9,653 bases of DNA from an uncultured Candidatus Melainabacteria bacterium (GCA_934747325.1 CAKVGW010000060.1:1-9653); one strand, 5' to 3'; shown: positions 1 through 5,398, counted from the stretch's first letter. The notes: a model not told the origin generated them from the letters alone. Numbers and translations: made by a program.

Positions 1-588
1 CAATTATATGGAAATTTAAATCCAAAACAAGAAGAATATGTAAATGATATTAAAATTTCAGCAACACATCTTCTTGGCATGATAAATGAAGTTTTGGATA
101 TGTCTAAAATTGAAGCAAATGCTATGAAGGTTGTGAAAAGTGCATTTTGGATTTCAAGAGCAGTTGATGAAGTTGCAAATATACTTTCTCCACTAGCACA
201 AAAGAAAAATGTTAAACTTATAAAAAACATGGATGTGGATTTTGAAGTTTTTGCCGATTATCAAAAAATCCAGCAAATTTTGTATAATTTAGTGAGCAAT
301 GCTATAAAGTATTCTCCAGATAACGATGAAGTTGAAATATCTATAAACTCTGATGACGAGAATTTTAGAATTTTAGTACACGATAATGGCATAGGTATTG
401 ATAAAAAATATCATGGAAAAATTTTTGCTAAATTTGTTCAACTCGACAGTGCCTACACAAAAAAAGAAAGTTCAACAGGCTTGGGTTTAACAATTACTAA
501 AGAATTAGTTGAACTTCACGGGGGGAAAATTTCTCTTATTAGTGAAGTAAACAATGGCTCTACTTTTATTGTAGAAATTCCATTTTAG
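1..588 (+). CDS. Sensor histidine kinase, C-terminal part (5' end outside window)
   Basis: The reading frame is open from base 1, so the start lies outside the window; 195 codons are visible. The first 40 residues look like the second half of a HisKA dimerisation helix pair, with HLLGMINEVLDMSKIEA at residues 23-39. The phospho-accepting His should lie just upstream of the edge. A complete HATPase_c domain follows: N box near 90-104 (NLVSNAIKYS), G1 box DNGIGID at 128-134, F box IFAKF at 141-145, and G2 box TGLGLTITKEL at 159-169. The protein ends in STFIVEIPF with no receiver domain after it. By family it autophosphorylates from ATP and passes phosphate to a response regulator. The signal it senses cannot be told because the sensor half is missing. 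It ends at TAG, inside a hairpin (571-598). Confidence 0.93.
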   Translation, partial: QLYGNLNPKQEEYVNDIKISATHLLGMINEVLDMSKIEANAMKVVKSAFWISRAVDEVANILSPLAQKKNVKLIKNMDVDFEVFADYQKIQQILYNLVSNAIKYSPDNDEVEISINSDDENFRILVHDNGIGIDKKYHGKIFAKFVQLDSAYTKKESSTGLGLTITKELVELHGGKISLISEVNNGSTFIVEIPF

Positions 589-598
589 GAATTTCTAC
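571..598 (+). terminator. Perfect 11-bp hairpin overlapping the kinase stop codon
   Basis: GTAGAAATTCC at 571-581 pairs perfectly with GGAATTTCTAC at 588-598 across a six-base loop. The TAG stop of the kinase (586-588) lies in the loop and first stem base. The flanking tail is AT-rich (TATATTAAAAATTT) but is not a clean T run, so this is a weak intrinsic terminator or a 3'-end stabiliser. The stem is seen directly; the function is inferred. Confidence 0.5.
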
Positions 599-625
599 TA
601 TATTAAAAATTTATTATTCAATGTC

Positions 626-666
626 CTTTTCTTTCTCTTTTATTGCGATAAAAAGAGAAAGAAAAG
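626..666. other. Long purine/pyrimidine hairpin downstream of the kinase gene
   Basis: CTTTTCTTTCTCTTTTAT at 626-643 pairs with 648-666 around a TGCG loop, with one bulged base, giving about 18 pairs. One arm is almost all pyrimidine and the other almost all purine. No T run follows on either strand, so it is not a standard intrinsic terminator. Its inner core (TCTCTTTTAT, four-base loop, ATAAAAAGAGA) recurs in the hairpin at 4457-4494, beside the other repeat copy. It could be a bidirectional transcript end or part of the composite repeat. Confidence 0.5.
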
Positions 667-700
667 AACGAAAAGAAAGAGAAAATACGCTATCGCTTCC

Positions 701-803
701 TACGCTCTTACGAGCGTTAAATCAAATGGATGTAGCAAGCAAAGCTTGCACTCTTTCGCTCACTATCGCAGCTAATCGCTGCACGTTCGCGGCGCGATTG
801 TCG
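701..803 (+). repeat. GC-rich multi-hairpin repeat, copy 1
   Basis: This element of about 100 bases is much richer in G+C than the surrounding genes. It holds four short stems in order: ACGCTC/GAGCGT (702-717, loop TTAC), GCAAGC/GCTTGC (735-749, loop AAA), GCAGC/GCTGC (768-782, loop TAATC) and TCGCG/CGCGA (787-797). An inverted copy lies at 4247-4348. From the second stem to the end (735-802) the two copies align without gaps with six differences over 68 bases. The first stem differs in most positions but stays fully paired in both. The element lies between the 3' ends of two convergent genes. It is REP/BIME-like in size and place, or it may be a structured RNA; no known family was recognised. 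Confidence 0.8.
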
Positions 804-833
804 TTCTATATTTATATTAATGAACAAGATTGG

Positions 834-1607
834 TTATTTTTTTACCTTCTTAGCATTTTTTAAGTCACTGTCAAAATAACCTACAATAAATTTAAATGTA
901 TTAAGTGCCGAATCTATGCTCATCACTCGCGGTTTGTTCCCACGTTTTTCTTTAACAGTAATTGTGCCATCTTTTAAATTAACATCTTCTAAAATATATA
1001 CGTGCCAAGTTCTGCCATCAAGCATTTTTACGCCCGTTCCGATTACAAAGCTGTGTTTTTTTTCTTTATCCATGCGCTCAAATAGGTTCATAACTTCATC
1101 TTTGTAGCCGCTTAAATCAAAATTAAAATCTTGTTCTGCAATCACTCTAGGTTCAACACCTGTAAATATTTTCATGAAATGTGACGGAAGGTTGTTTTCG
1201 AAAGCATAATCTTTAAAATTGTCCGTAAACCTGCAAATCCAAGGTTTTGCCTTGTGTTTATTTTCATATTCAGCAACTGAAACATCCATGCTTCTTATTA
1301 TTTCATTATCTTGTAGTCTATAAAGTTTTTCGTAACCTTTTACGATAGCATTTGTCGGGATTGTATATTTCTCTTCTTTATTATTTGGTGCGTATAAATA
1401 GCAATTTATTAATTTAGGATTTTTGTCGTCGTATTGAATGTGTTCTTTTATAACTTTGCGACCGTTTGGTGTGTGCGATAGAGTTTCTAAGGTCGTCATT
1501 AAGTAACAGTCACTAAAATGCTGTTTTGTACTCTCAAATTTATCAATATCTTTATCAGAAATTGACGCACGAAAAGAAAAATTAGCACTATTCAAACGAC
1601 CTATCAT
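834..1607 (-). CDS. Putative calpain-like (C2-type) cysteine peptidase domain protein
   Basis: This is a 257-residue protein with no signal peptide or membrane segment. Residues 31-44 (FSDCYLMTTLETLS) resemble the calpain active-site motif GDCW-hydrophobic-AA, which makes Cys34 the candidate nucleophile. NAIVKGYEKLYRLQ (86-99) resembles the calpain 'EKAYAKL' helix. WHVYILEDV with His202 and KRGN with Asn224 would complete a Cys-His-Asn triad; the His-Asn spacing of 22 is close to that of calpains. The expected Trp after Cys is Tyr here. The N-terminus carries a short SANFSFRA segment ahead of the domain, of unknown meaning. The gene stands alone, divergent from rpiB, with the multi-hairpin repeat beyond its 3' end. 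The start ATG has only a weak ribosome site (ATAAAGAT). The family call is by motif only; the target and activity are unknown. Confidence 0.6.
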   Translation of the reverse strand: MIGRLNSANFSFRASISDKDIDKFESTKQHFSDCYLMTTLETLSHTPNGRKVIKEHIQYDDKNPKLINCYLYAPNNKEEKYTIPTNAIVKGYEKLYRLQDNEIIRSMDVSVAEYENKHKAKPWICRFTDNFKDYAFENNLPSHFMKIFTGVEPRVIAEQDFNFDLSGYKDEVMNLFERMDKEKKHSFVIGTGVKMLDGRTWHVYILEDVNLKDGTITVKEKRGNKPRVMSIDSALNTFKFIVGYFDSDLKNAKKVKK

Positions 1608-1630
1608 ATCTTTATTAAAAATGAAAAATG

Positions 1631-1652
1631 TAAATTATTGCTAAATTATTGC
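1631..1652. repeat. Perfect 11-bp tandem direct repeat at the rpiB promoter
   Basis: TAAATTATTGC occurs twice head to tail (1631-1641 and 1642-1652). The second unit begins inside the proposed -35 hexamer. Eleven bases is about one DNA helical turn, so two units would present the same face to a dimeric regulator. It could equally be chance slippage in AT-rich spacer. Operator function is inference. Confidence 0.5.
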
Positions 1653-1666
1653 AAAAATGTTACAAT
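1638..1666 (+). promoter_or_regulatory. Sigma-70-type promoter for the rpiB operon
   Basis: TTGCTA at 1638-1643 (4/6 match to TTGACA) is followed after exactly 17 bases by TACAAT at 1661-1666 (5/6 match to TATAAT). The expected transcript start is near 1673. That gives a leader of about 90 bases containing the palindromic element at 1690-1747 before the rpiB ATG at 1765. Confidence 0.55.
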
Positions 1667-1689
1667 TTGAAAGGTAGCTTGTATAGTTA

Positions 1690-1747
1690 GCGAATTTGGT
1701 GATTCGCCCCTTGTGGGAGAAGCTGGGTGAAGCCCTGATGAGGGGTA
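1690..1747 (+). repeat. GGGAGA...GATGAGG palindromic mini-element, copy A, in the rpiB leader
   Basis: A first stem, GCGAAT/ATTCGC (1690-1707), is followed by a second fold. In it CCCCT (1707-1711) can pair with AGGGG (1741-1745), enclosing TTGTGGGAGAAG and GGGTGAAGCCC. The frame TGGGAGA - variable hairpin - GATGAGGGG resembles widespread small palindromic elements of the type GGGAGAGGG...GGGTGAGGGG, some of which sit inside coding frames. A second copy with a different central stem lies at 4143-4209 on the other strand. The element reads through without a stop into rpiB from a TTG at 1696. That would add 23 residues, but the internal ATG at 1765 is better supported. A regulatory leader role is possible. 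Confidence 0.55.
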
Positions 1748-1764
1748 TTATTAAGGAATTAAAT

Positions 1765-2190
1765 ATGGAAATACTAATCGGTTCAGACCATGGTGGTTAT
1801 AAATTAAAACAAGAAATTATAAAATATTTAAATGAATTAGGACATACAGTAGAAGACTGTGGCTGTTATTCTGATGCTTCTTGTGATTATCCTGATATTG
1901 CGCAAGATGTAGCTAAAAAAGTTTTATCAACAGGCAAAAAAGCAATTCTTGTTTGTGGGACAGGAATTGGCATGTCAATTGCTGCAAATCGTTTTAAAGG
2001 AATTAGAGCATCACATTGCACAGACACTTTTACTGCAAGAATGACAAGAATGCACAATAATTCAAATATTTTATGTTTAGGTGAAAGAATTACAGGCACA
2101 GGTCTTGCGCTTGATATTGTTGAAATTTGGTTAAATACAGATTTTCAAGGCGGAAGACACGAAATAAGAATAAATAAATTGGAGTTATAA
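1765..2190 (+). CDS. rpiB: Ribose-5-phosphate isomerase B
   Basis: This 141-residue cytosolic enzyme interconverts ribose 5-phosphate and ribulose 5-phosphate in the non-oxidative pentose phosphate pathway. Family features are clear: GSDHGG (6-11) with Asp8/His9, the DYPD motif (41-44), and CGTGIGMSIAANR from Cys64 (the active-site Cys and phosphate-binding loop). MHNNSNIL carries the conserved His97, and GGRH ends at 132. Length matches the usual 140-150. I chose the ATG at 1765 because AAGGA (1753-1757) lies upstream at good spacing and the protein then begins MEILIGSDHGG, as in the family. A longer frame from TTG at 1696 would include the palindromic element as extra residues. It is the first gene of a probable operon; its TAA directly touches the ATG of rsfS. 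Confidence 0.95.
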   Translation: MEILIGSDHGGYKLKQEIIKYLNELGHTVEDCGCYSDASCDYPDIAQDVAKKVLSTGKKAILVCGTGIGMSIAANRFKGIRASHCTDTFTARMTRMHNNSNILCLGERITGTGLALDIVEIWLNTDFQGGRHEIRINKLEL

Positions 2191-2598
2191 ATGACAGAAG
2201 AAATTACATCATATAAATTTGCTTGTGTAGTTGCAAGATTTTTAGAAGAAAGAATTGCAAGTGATATTTCTATTTTGAATATCAGTAATGTTTCATCTTT
2301 CGCTGATTATTTTGTAATATGTTCAGCACAAACAAGTACACAAGTTAAAGCTTTAACTGAAAATTTGGCTGAAAAAGTAAAATCAACATTTTCAAGATTA
2401 CCTTTAGGCAGAGAAAACGATGTTAAAAATCGTTGGAACTTGATTGATTACGGTGATGTAGTTGTACATATTCTTCAACAAGATGAAAGAGAAGCTTATG
2501 CAATAGAAAAATTCTGGAACCACGCATTCAGCATTCCTCGTAACACTTGGTTAGAAGAGTCAATTGAATATTCTGTTTATGAAAATATTAAAAAATAA
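2191..2598 (+). CDS. rsfS: Ribosomal silencing factor RsfS
   Basis: This 135-residue protein belongs to the RsfS/DUF143/Iojap family. It binds ribosomal protein uL14 on the 50S subunit and blocks joining with 30S, which lowers translation in stationary phase or starvation. The signature blocks are ASDISILNI (23-31), FADYFVICSAQTSTQVKAL (37-55) and WNLIDYGDVVVHIL (82-95), followed by EAYAIEKFWNHA (101-112). The ATG follows the rpiB stop with no gap, and GGAG lies within the end of rpiB, so translation is probably coupled. In many bacteria rsfS sits next to nadD; here it follows rpiB. Confidence 0.95.
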   Translation: MTEEITSYKFACVVARFLEERIASDISILNISNVSSFADYFVICSAQTSTQVKALTENLAEKVKSTFSRLPLGRENDVKNRWNLIDYGDVVVHILQQDEREAYAIEKFWNHAFSIPRNTWLEESIEYSVYENIKK

Positions 2599-2645
2599 TT
2601 CATTTCTTTAATGGATTAACAAGAGAGCTTACAATAAGGAATATT

Positions 2646-3716
2646 ATGGATAAAAAAGAATTAAATAAAGCAATAGAAAAAACCGTTTTAAAAATGGCAA
2701 TGGAGCCTAAAAATACTGAGCATTATCACGAGCTTGCTAAATACTATGCTATGGATAATCAGTATGACAAAGTTATTTCTGTATATGAGAGTCTTTTAGA
2801 AATTGATCCAAAAGATTTACAAACCTTATTGAATTTAGGTAGCATTTGGTTTTATTCGAAAGAATACAAGAAAGCTTTAAAATATTTTAACCAAGCAATG
2901 CTTGTAAATCCAAGTAATTATTTAGTTTACTATAATATGGCGAACACTTATGCAGAGCTTAAAAACTTCTCAAAAGCCTTGCATTACTATAATAGAACGC
3001 TTGATTTTAATTCTCAAGACCCTGAAATTTACAACGCGATTGCACTTTTATACCATGACTTTGAAGATTATGTTGAATCAAGAGCATATTATGAAAAAGC
3101 TTTGTCGCTTGATCCTGATAATTTAACCGCATTGGTGGATTTAGGAAATGTTTGTTTTAAGCTATTTGACTATAATAAAGCTCTTGAATACTATTACAAA
3201 GTGTTCAAGCTTGCACCTGATAACAAAACTGTGGCTCTTTGCATTGCAAATACGCTTGCAGTATCAAAAGACAAAGAAAAATGTTATGATTATTTTGAAA
3301 AAGCTATTGCACTTCCGGGTGATAACTATAAGGCTTATATTTGCTATGCGATAGCGAAATCAGATTTTAAAGATTATGAAGATGCTATTGAATTGTACAA
3401 AAAAGCTATCGAAATTAATCCTAAAGAAGCTAATGCTTATATATTAACAGGAAACTTGTATTCTAATATAAAAAAATTCAAGGAAGCAGAAGCTGAGTAT
3501 AAAGAAGCGCTTAAAATTAATAAACTTGATCCAAGCATTTATGTATTGATTGCTAATGTTTATTATATGAATAATGAAGTAGAACGTTCAATTTACTCAT
3601 ATAGAGCTGCTGTAAATATGCGTCCTGAAAATGATGAGTACAAACTTGTTTTCATCCAAGTTTTAGATGATTATATTGAACAACAAAGAAAGGGTGATAT
3701 CGTTGCAACCTTCTAG
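2646..3716 (+). CDS. Tetratricopeptide (TPR) repeat protein
   Basis: This 356-residue protein consists almost wholly of about nine 34-residue TPR units, roughly at 24-56, 58-90, 92-124, 126-158, 160-192, 194-227, 229-261, 263-295 and 297-329. Each has the pattern ...A...Y...A...Y.KAL.I.P. There is no signal peptide or membrane helix, so it is probably a cytosolic protein-binding scaffold. The ATG follows AAGGA at good spacing, and 47 bases separate it from rsfS. Its last 14 bases overlap the start of the Tic20-like membrane protein gene, which suggests coupled translation and a physical or functional link. The TPR call is secure; the partner and role are unknown. Confidence 0.92.
   Translation: MDKKELNKAIEKTVLKMAMEPKNTEHYHELAKYYAMDNQYDKVISVYESLLEIDPKDLQTLLNLGSIWFYSKEYKKALKYFNQAMLVNPSNYLVYYNMANTYAELKNFSKALHYYNRTLDFNSQDPEIYNAIALLYHDFEDYVESRAYYEKALSLDPDNLTALVDLGNVCFKLFDYNKALEYYYKVFKLAPDNKTVALCIANTLAVSKDKEKCYDYFEKAIALPGDNYKAYICYAIAKSDFKDYEDAIELYKKAIEINPKEANAYILTGNLYSNIKKFKEAEAEYKEALKINKLDPSIYVLIANVYYMNNEVERSIYSYRAAVNMRPENDEYKLVFIQVLDDYIEQQRKGDIVATF
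3689..3705 (+). promoter_or_regulatory. Strong ribosome site and TTG start inside the TPR gene
   Basis: AAAGGGTGAT (3689-3698) is a near-complete anti-16S match, followed four bases later by TTG (3703-3705). It lies in the last codons of the TPR gene. This sets the downstream start at TTG rather than at the in-frame ATG at 3667, which has no such site. Confidence 0.6.
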
Positions 3717-4110
3717 ACAAATTTATCCAATTGAAAGACTAATATCAGCAGGCTCATATTTGACAGCCGGTGGAGCGGGTTTTGTGTGGCTTATTATTGC
3801 TACATTAATGAAAAAGAATGTTACGCCATTTTTGATGTACCATATTTTGCAATCAATATTTTTATCAATTGCATACTTTTTGCTTGCAACATTTGCAGAA
3901 TTAATCTATGTAATTCTTTATAGAATTCCATTTATAAATGCAATTCCTTATTTTATTAATATGCCATTGCCGTTTGTTTTTGGGCTTTCTATTGTTCAGA
4001 CAATTACAACAGCAATTATTTTGTATTTAGCAATAACTGCAGGTATGGGAATGTATAGCTATATACCGTGGGTATCTGATATTATTGACCAAAATACGGG
4101 TAGAAAATAA
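3703..4110 (+). CDS. Small multi-pass membrane protein, Tic20-like
   Basis: This is a 135-residue hydrophobic protein. A charged N-terminus (YPIERLISAGSYL) leads into segments near 16-36, 48-73, 80-94 and 96-117, so about four membrane spans, and a polar C-terminus ends DQNTGRK. The join between spans one and two (MKKNVTPFLMYHILQSIFL, 36-54) resembles the R/K-N...F..FN.MQ.I pattern of Tic20/Ycf60 and related DUF4870-type proteins of cyanobacteria and plastids. Tic20 is a plastid inner-envelope import component; the role of bacterial homologues is not settled. The gene overlaps the TPR gene by 14 bases. An upstream ATG at 3667 would add 12 residues. The membrane nature is secure; the Tic20 assignment is a moderate inference. 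Confidence 0.65.
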   Translation: MQPSRQIYPIERLISAGSYLTAGGAGFVWLIIATLMKKNVTPFLMYHILQSIFLSIAYFLLATFAELIYVILYRIPFINAIPYFINMPLPFVFGLSIVQTITTAIILYLAITAGMGMYSYIPWVSDIIDQNTGRK

Positions 4111-4142
4111 TATCAACCTCATTCATGTAACCTCCGGCTCGA

Positions 4143-4209
4143 ATCCTCACCCGAAAATCTAAGTTTCGCAGTGCTCAACTTGATTTTCTGCCCTCTCCCA
4201 AAGAGATGG
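4143..4209 (-). repeat. GGGAGA...GGTGAGG palindromic mini-element, copy B
   Basis: Read on the minus strand, it has TTTGGGAGAGGGC, then a long stem, then GGGTGAGGA. The stem pairs GAAAATC-AAGTT (4153-4165, one bulged T) with AACTT-GATTTTC (4177-4188) around an 11-base loop. The outer ends match copy A (1690-1747), but the central stem is unrelated in sequence, as expected of a family with a conserved frame and a variable insert. No T run follows, so a terminator role for the Tic20-like gene is weak. The adjoining bases CGGCTCGAATCC (4135-4146) look like a tRNA T-arm but no tRNA can be folded. Confidence 0.55.
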
Positions 4210-4246
4210 ATTGTGAACGATGTTGGCACAGCTTTTAACAATTGAA

Positions 4247-4348
4247 TGACATTCGCGCCGCGAACATGCAGCGATTAGCTGCGATAGTGAGCGTAAGAGT
4301 GCAGGCTCTGCCTGCTATATCCATTTAATCCACAACCGACAGGTTGTA
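4247..4348 (-). repeat. GC-rich multi-hairpin repeat, copy 2 (inverted)
   Basis: This is the reverse-strand copy of 701-803. On the plus strand its stems are TTCGCG/CGCGAA (4252-4264), GCAGC/GCTGC (4268-4282), GCAGGC/GCCTGC (4301-4315) and ACAACC/GGTTGT (4332-4347). Relative to copy 1, GCAAGC:GCTTGC has become GCAGGC:GCCTGC (an A-T to G-C pair swap). ACGCTC:GAGCGT has become ACAACC:GGTTGT with pairing kept. The loop flanks CACTCTT and CGCTCACTATCGCAGC are shared. Like copy 1, it lies between two convergent genes. Confidence 0.8.
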
Positions 4349-4376
4349 GAAAACAGCAAAAGTTTCTTCTTTTTTG

Positions 4377-4418
4377 TTACTTTTTTCCTTCTTGCTTTTT
4401 CAAAGAAGAAAAAAGTAA
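4377..4418. other. A/T-rich hairpin in the convergent gap
   Basis: TTACTTTTTTC (4377-4387) plus TTCTT (4389-4393) pair with AAGAAGAAAAAAGTAA (4403-4418) with one bulged C, giving 16 pairs and a nine-base loop. A run of nine T lies about 20 bases further on the plus strand, too far for a standard terminator. It could end transcripts from either side. The bases between it and the next hairpin show no gene. Confidence 0.45.
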
Positions 4419-4456
4419 GAATTATTTTGTAATATAAGTTTTTTTTTGAATTATCC

Positions 4457-4494
4457 AATTTTATCTCTTTTATAGCTATAAAAAGAGATAAATT
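4457..4494. terminator. A/T hairpin at the 3' end of the secreted repeat protein gene
   Basis: TTTATCTCTTTTATA (4460-4474) pairs with the bases up to about 4492, around GC, with one bulged base; it can extend to 4457-4494 with a second bulge. It begins two bases beyond the minus-strand stop codon at 4496. The core matches that of the hairpin at 626-666. On the minus strand the following tract is A-rich rather than U-rich, so this is a transcript-end hairpin but not a textbook intrinsic terminator. Confidence 0.45.
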
Positions 4495-4495
4495 A

Positions 4496-5398
4496 TTATA
4501 AGACCATTGCAAGAATCATCAAAATCATAGCCCCAATCTCCATAGCAGTTGACATGCGCTGTGAAAATTTATTTGAATCATATTTAGAAGCTGATTTTTT
4601 AGCTTTACTTACACTGTTTAGTCTTTTAATACGTGTAGCTGTATCTTCGTTCGAAAATTCAGTTCCAAAAGTTTCGTATTCAAGCTGTGCCAATTCATCG
4701 TTTAAATTAGGGTTTGAGGGAAGCATTGCAGAACCACCGGTCATATCGCCATAATTAGTATAAGGTCTTGTGTAATTTCTCTGTCCAAACGGCATTTTAA
4801 AACGATTGTTACTCAAACCTGATAAATCATTTGATGTCAAAGTATCATTATCATAATAACTTTGACTTCTAAAATTATTATTATAGGAATTTTTAGCAAT
4901 TGTTTCCGGCATTATTTTGGCTTTTATTCTATCCATTCTTGTAGAATAATCATCAACATCATATATTTTGCCGAATATTTTACGCTCGATTGCAACTATA
5001 CGTGAATGAAAATCACGATTTTTATATGTTTGATTAAATATTTTCTGTTCAATTTCATCCACAATAGGATAATTTACTGAACTATCAGCTATAGTTTCAT
5101 CTTCTTTAAAACTGTCTTCTGTCGGTTCAATTTCCAAACCTATTACATCTGCTGAAATATCACCGGAAAGTTTTTTTATTCTTTTATTAATGTCACCGCT
5201 TGAAGATTTCCCATAAACAGTTTTTTCAAGACGTGAAATTCGATTTTGCGCACTATCATTTGAGTAATCAAAACCGTAAATATCGTTTTCAATTTTTGTA
5301 ATCAAACTATCAGATTTTTGAGTTGCAGCTTCAACATTAAATCCTGTAAAACCGAATATATACGCAAATATTAGAAATGTCGCAAGAATTTTTTTCAT
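4496..5398 (-). CDS. Secreted protein with 'LE..(F/Y)G...RI..LE' repeats
   Basis: This is a 300-residue protein of unknown function. Residues 1-24 form a signal peptide (MKK, a hydrophobic run from ILATFLIFAYIF, then VEAA). A motif of about 22 residues recurs near 35-58, 56-77, 115-138, 137-160 and 238-261, with consensus (I/L)E..(I/V/T)(F/Y)G..(Y/F).......RI..(L/I)E. Some units overlap so that the closing LE opens the next. A Ser/Asn/Tyr-rich linker (about 165-235) precedes the last unit. The extreme C-terminus (286-300, MEIGAMILMILAMVL) is a hydrophobic tail with no residues after it, possibly a membrane anchor. The start has a strong site, AAGGTGG, before ATG. The protein is probably periplasmic or envelope-attached; I do not recognise a named domain. 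It is divergent from rfbD. Confidence 0.75.
   Translation of the reverse strand: MKKILATFLIFAYIFGFTGFNVEAATQKSDSLITKIENDIYGFDYSNDSAQNRISRLEKTVYGKSSSGDINKRIKKLSGDISADVIGLEIEPTEDSFKEDETIADSSVNYPIVDEIEQKIFNQTYKNRDFHSRIVAIERKIFGKIYDVDDYSTRMDRIKAKIMPETIAKNSYNNNFRSQSYYDNDTLTSNDLSGLSNNRFKMPFGQRNYTRPYTNYGDMTGGSAMLPSNPNLNDELAQLEYETFGTEFSNEDTATRIKRLNSVSKAKKSASKYDSNKFSQRMSTAMEIGAMILMILAMVL

Noticed and set aside
621..863. Open frame of 80 codons over the hairpin and repeat copy 1
   Set aside because: It covers the A/T hairpin and the GC-rich repeat, has low-complexity K/R/E sequence, no ribosome site, and runs into the end of the opposite-strand gene.
1735..1742. CTGATGAG as a hammerhead ribozyme core or riboswitch fragment
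   Set aside because: No matching GAAA segment with flanking stems follows, and the context fits the palindromic mini-element; no known riboswitch consensus was matched.
4130..4152. tRNA-like T-arm (GGCTCGAATCC) after the Tic20-like gene
   Set aside because: No acceptor, D-arm or anticodon arm can be placed on either side on either strand.
4315..4512. Minus-strand open frame of 65 codons
   Set aside because: It is a lysine-rich translation of the A/T hairpins and part of repeat copy 2, with no ribosome site.
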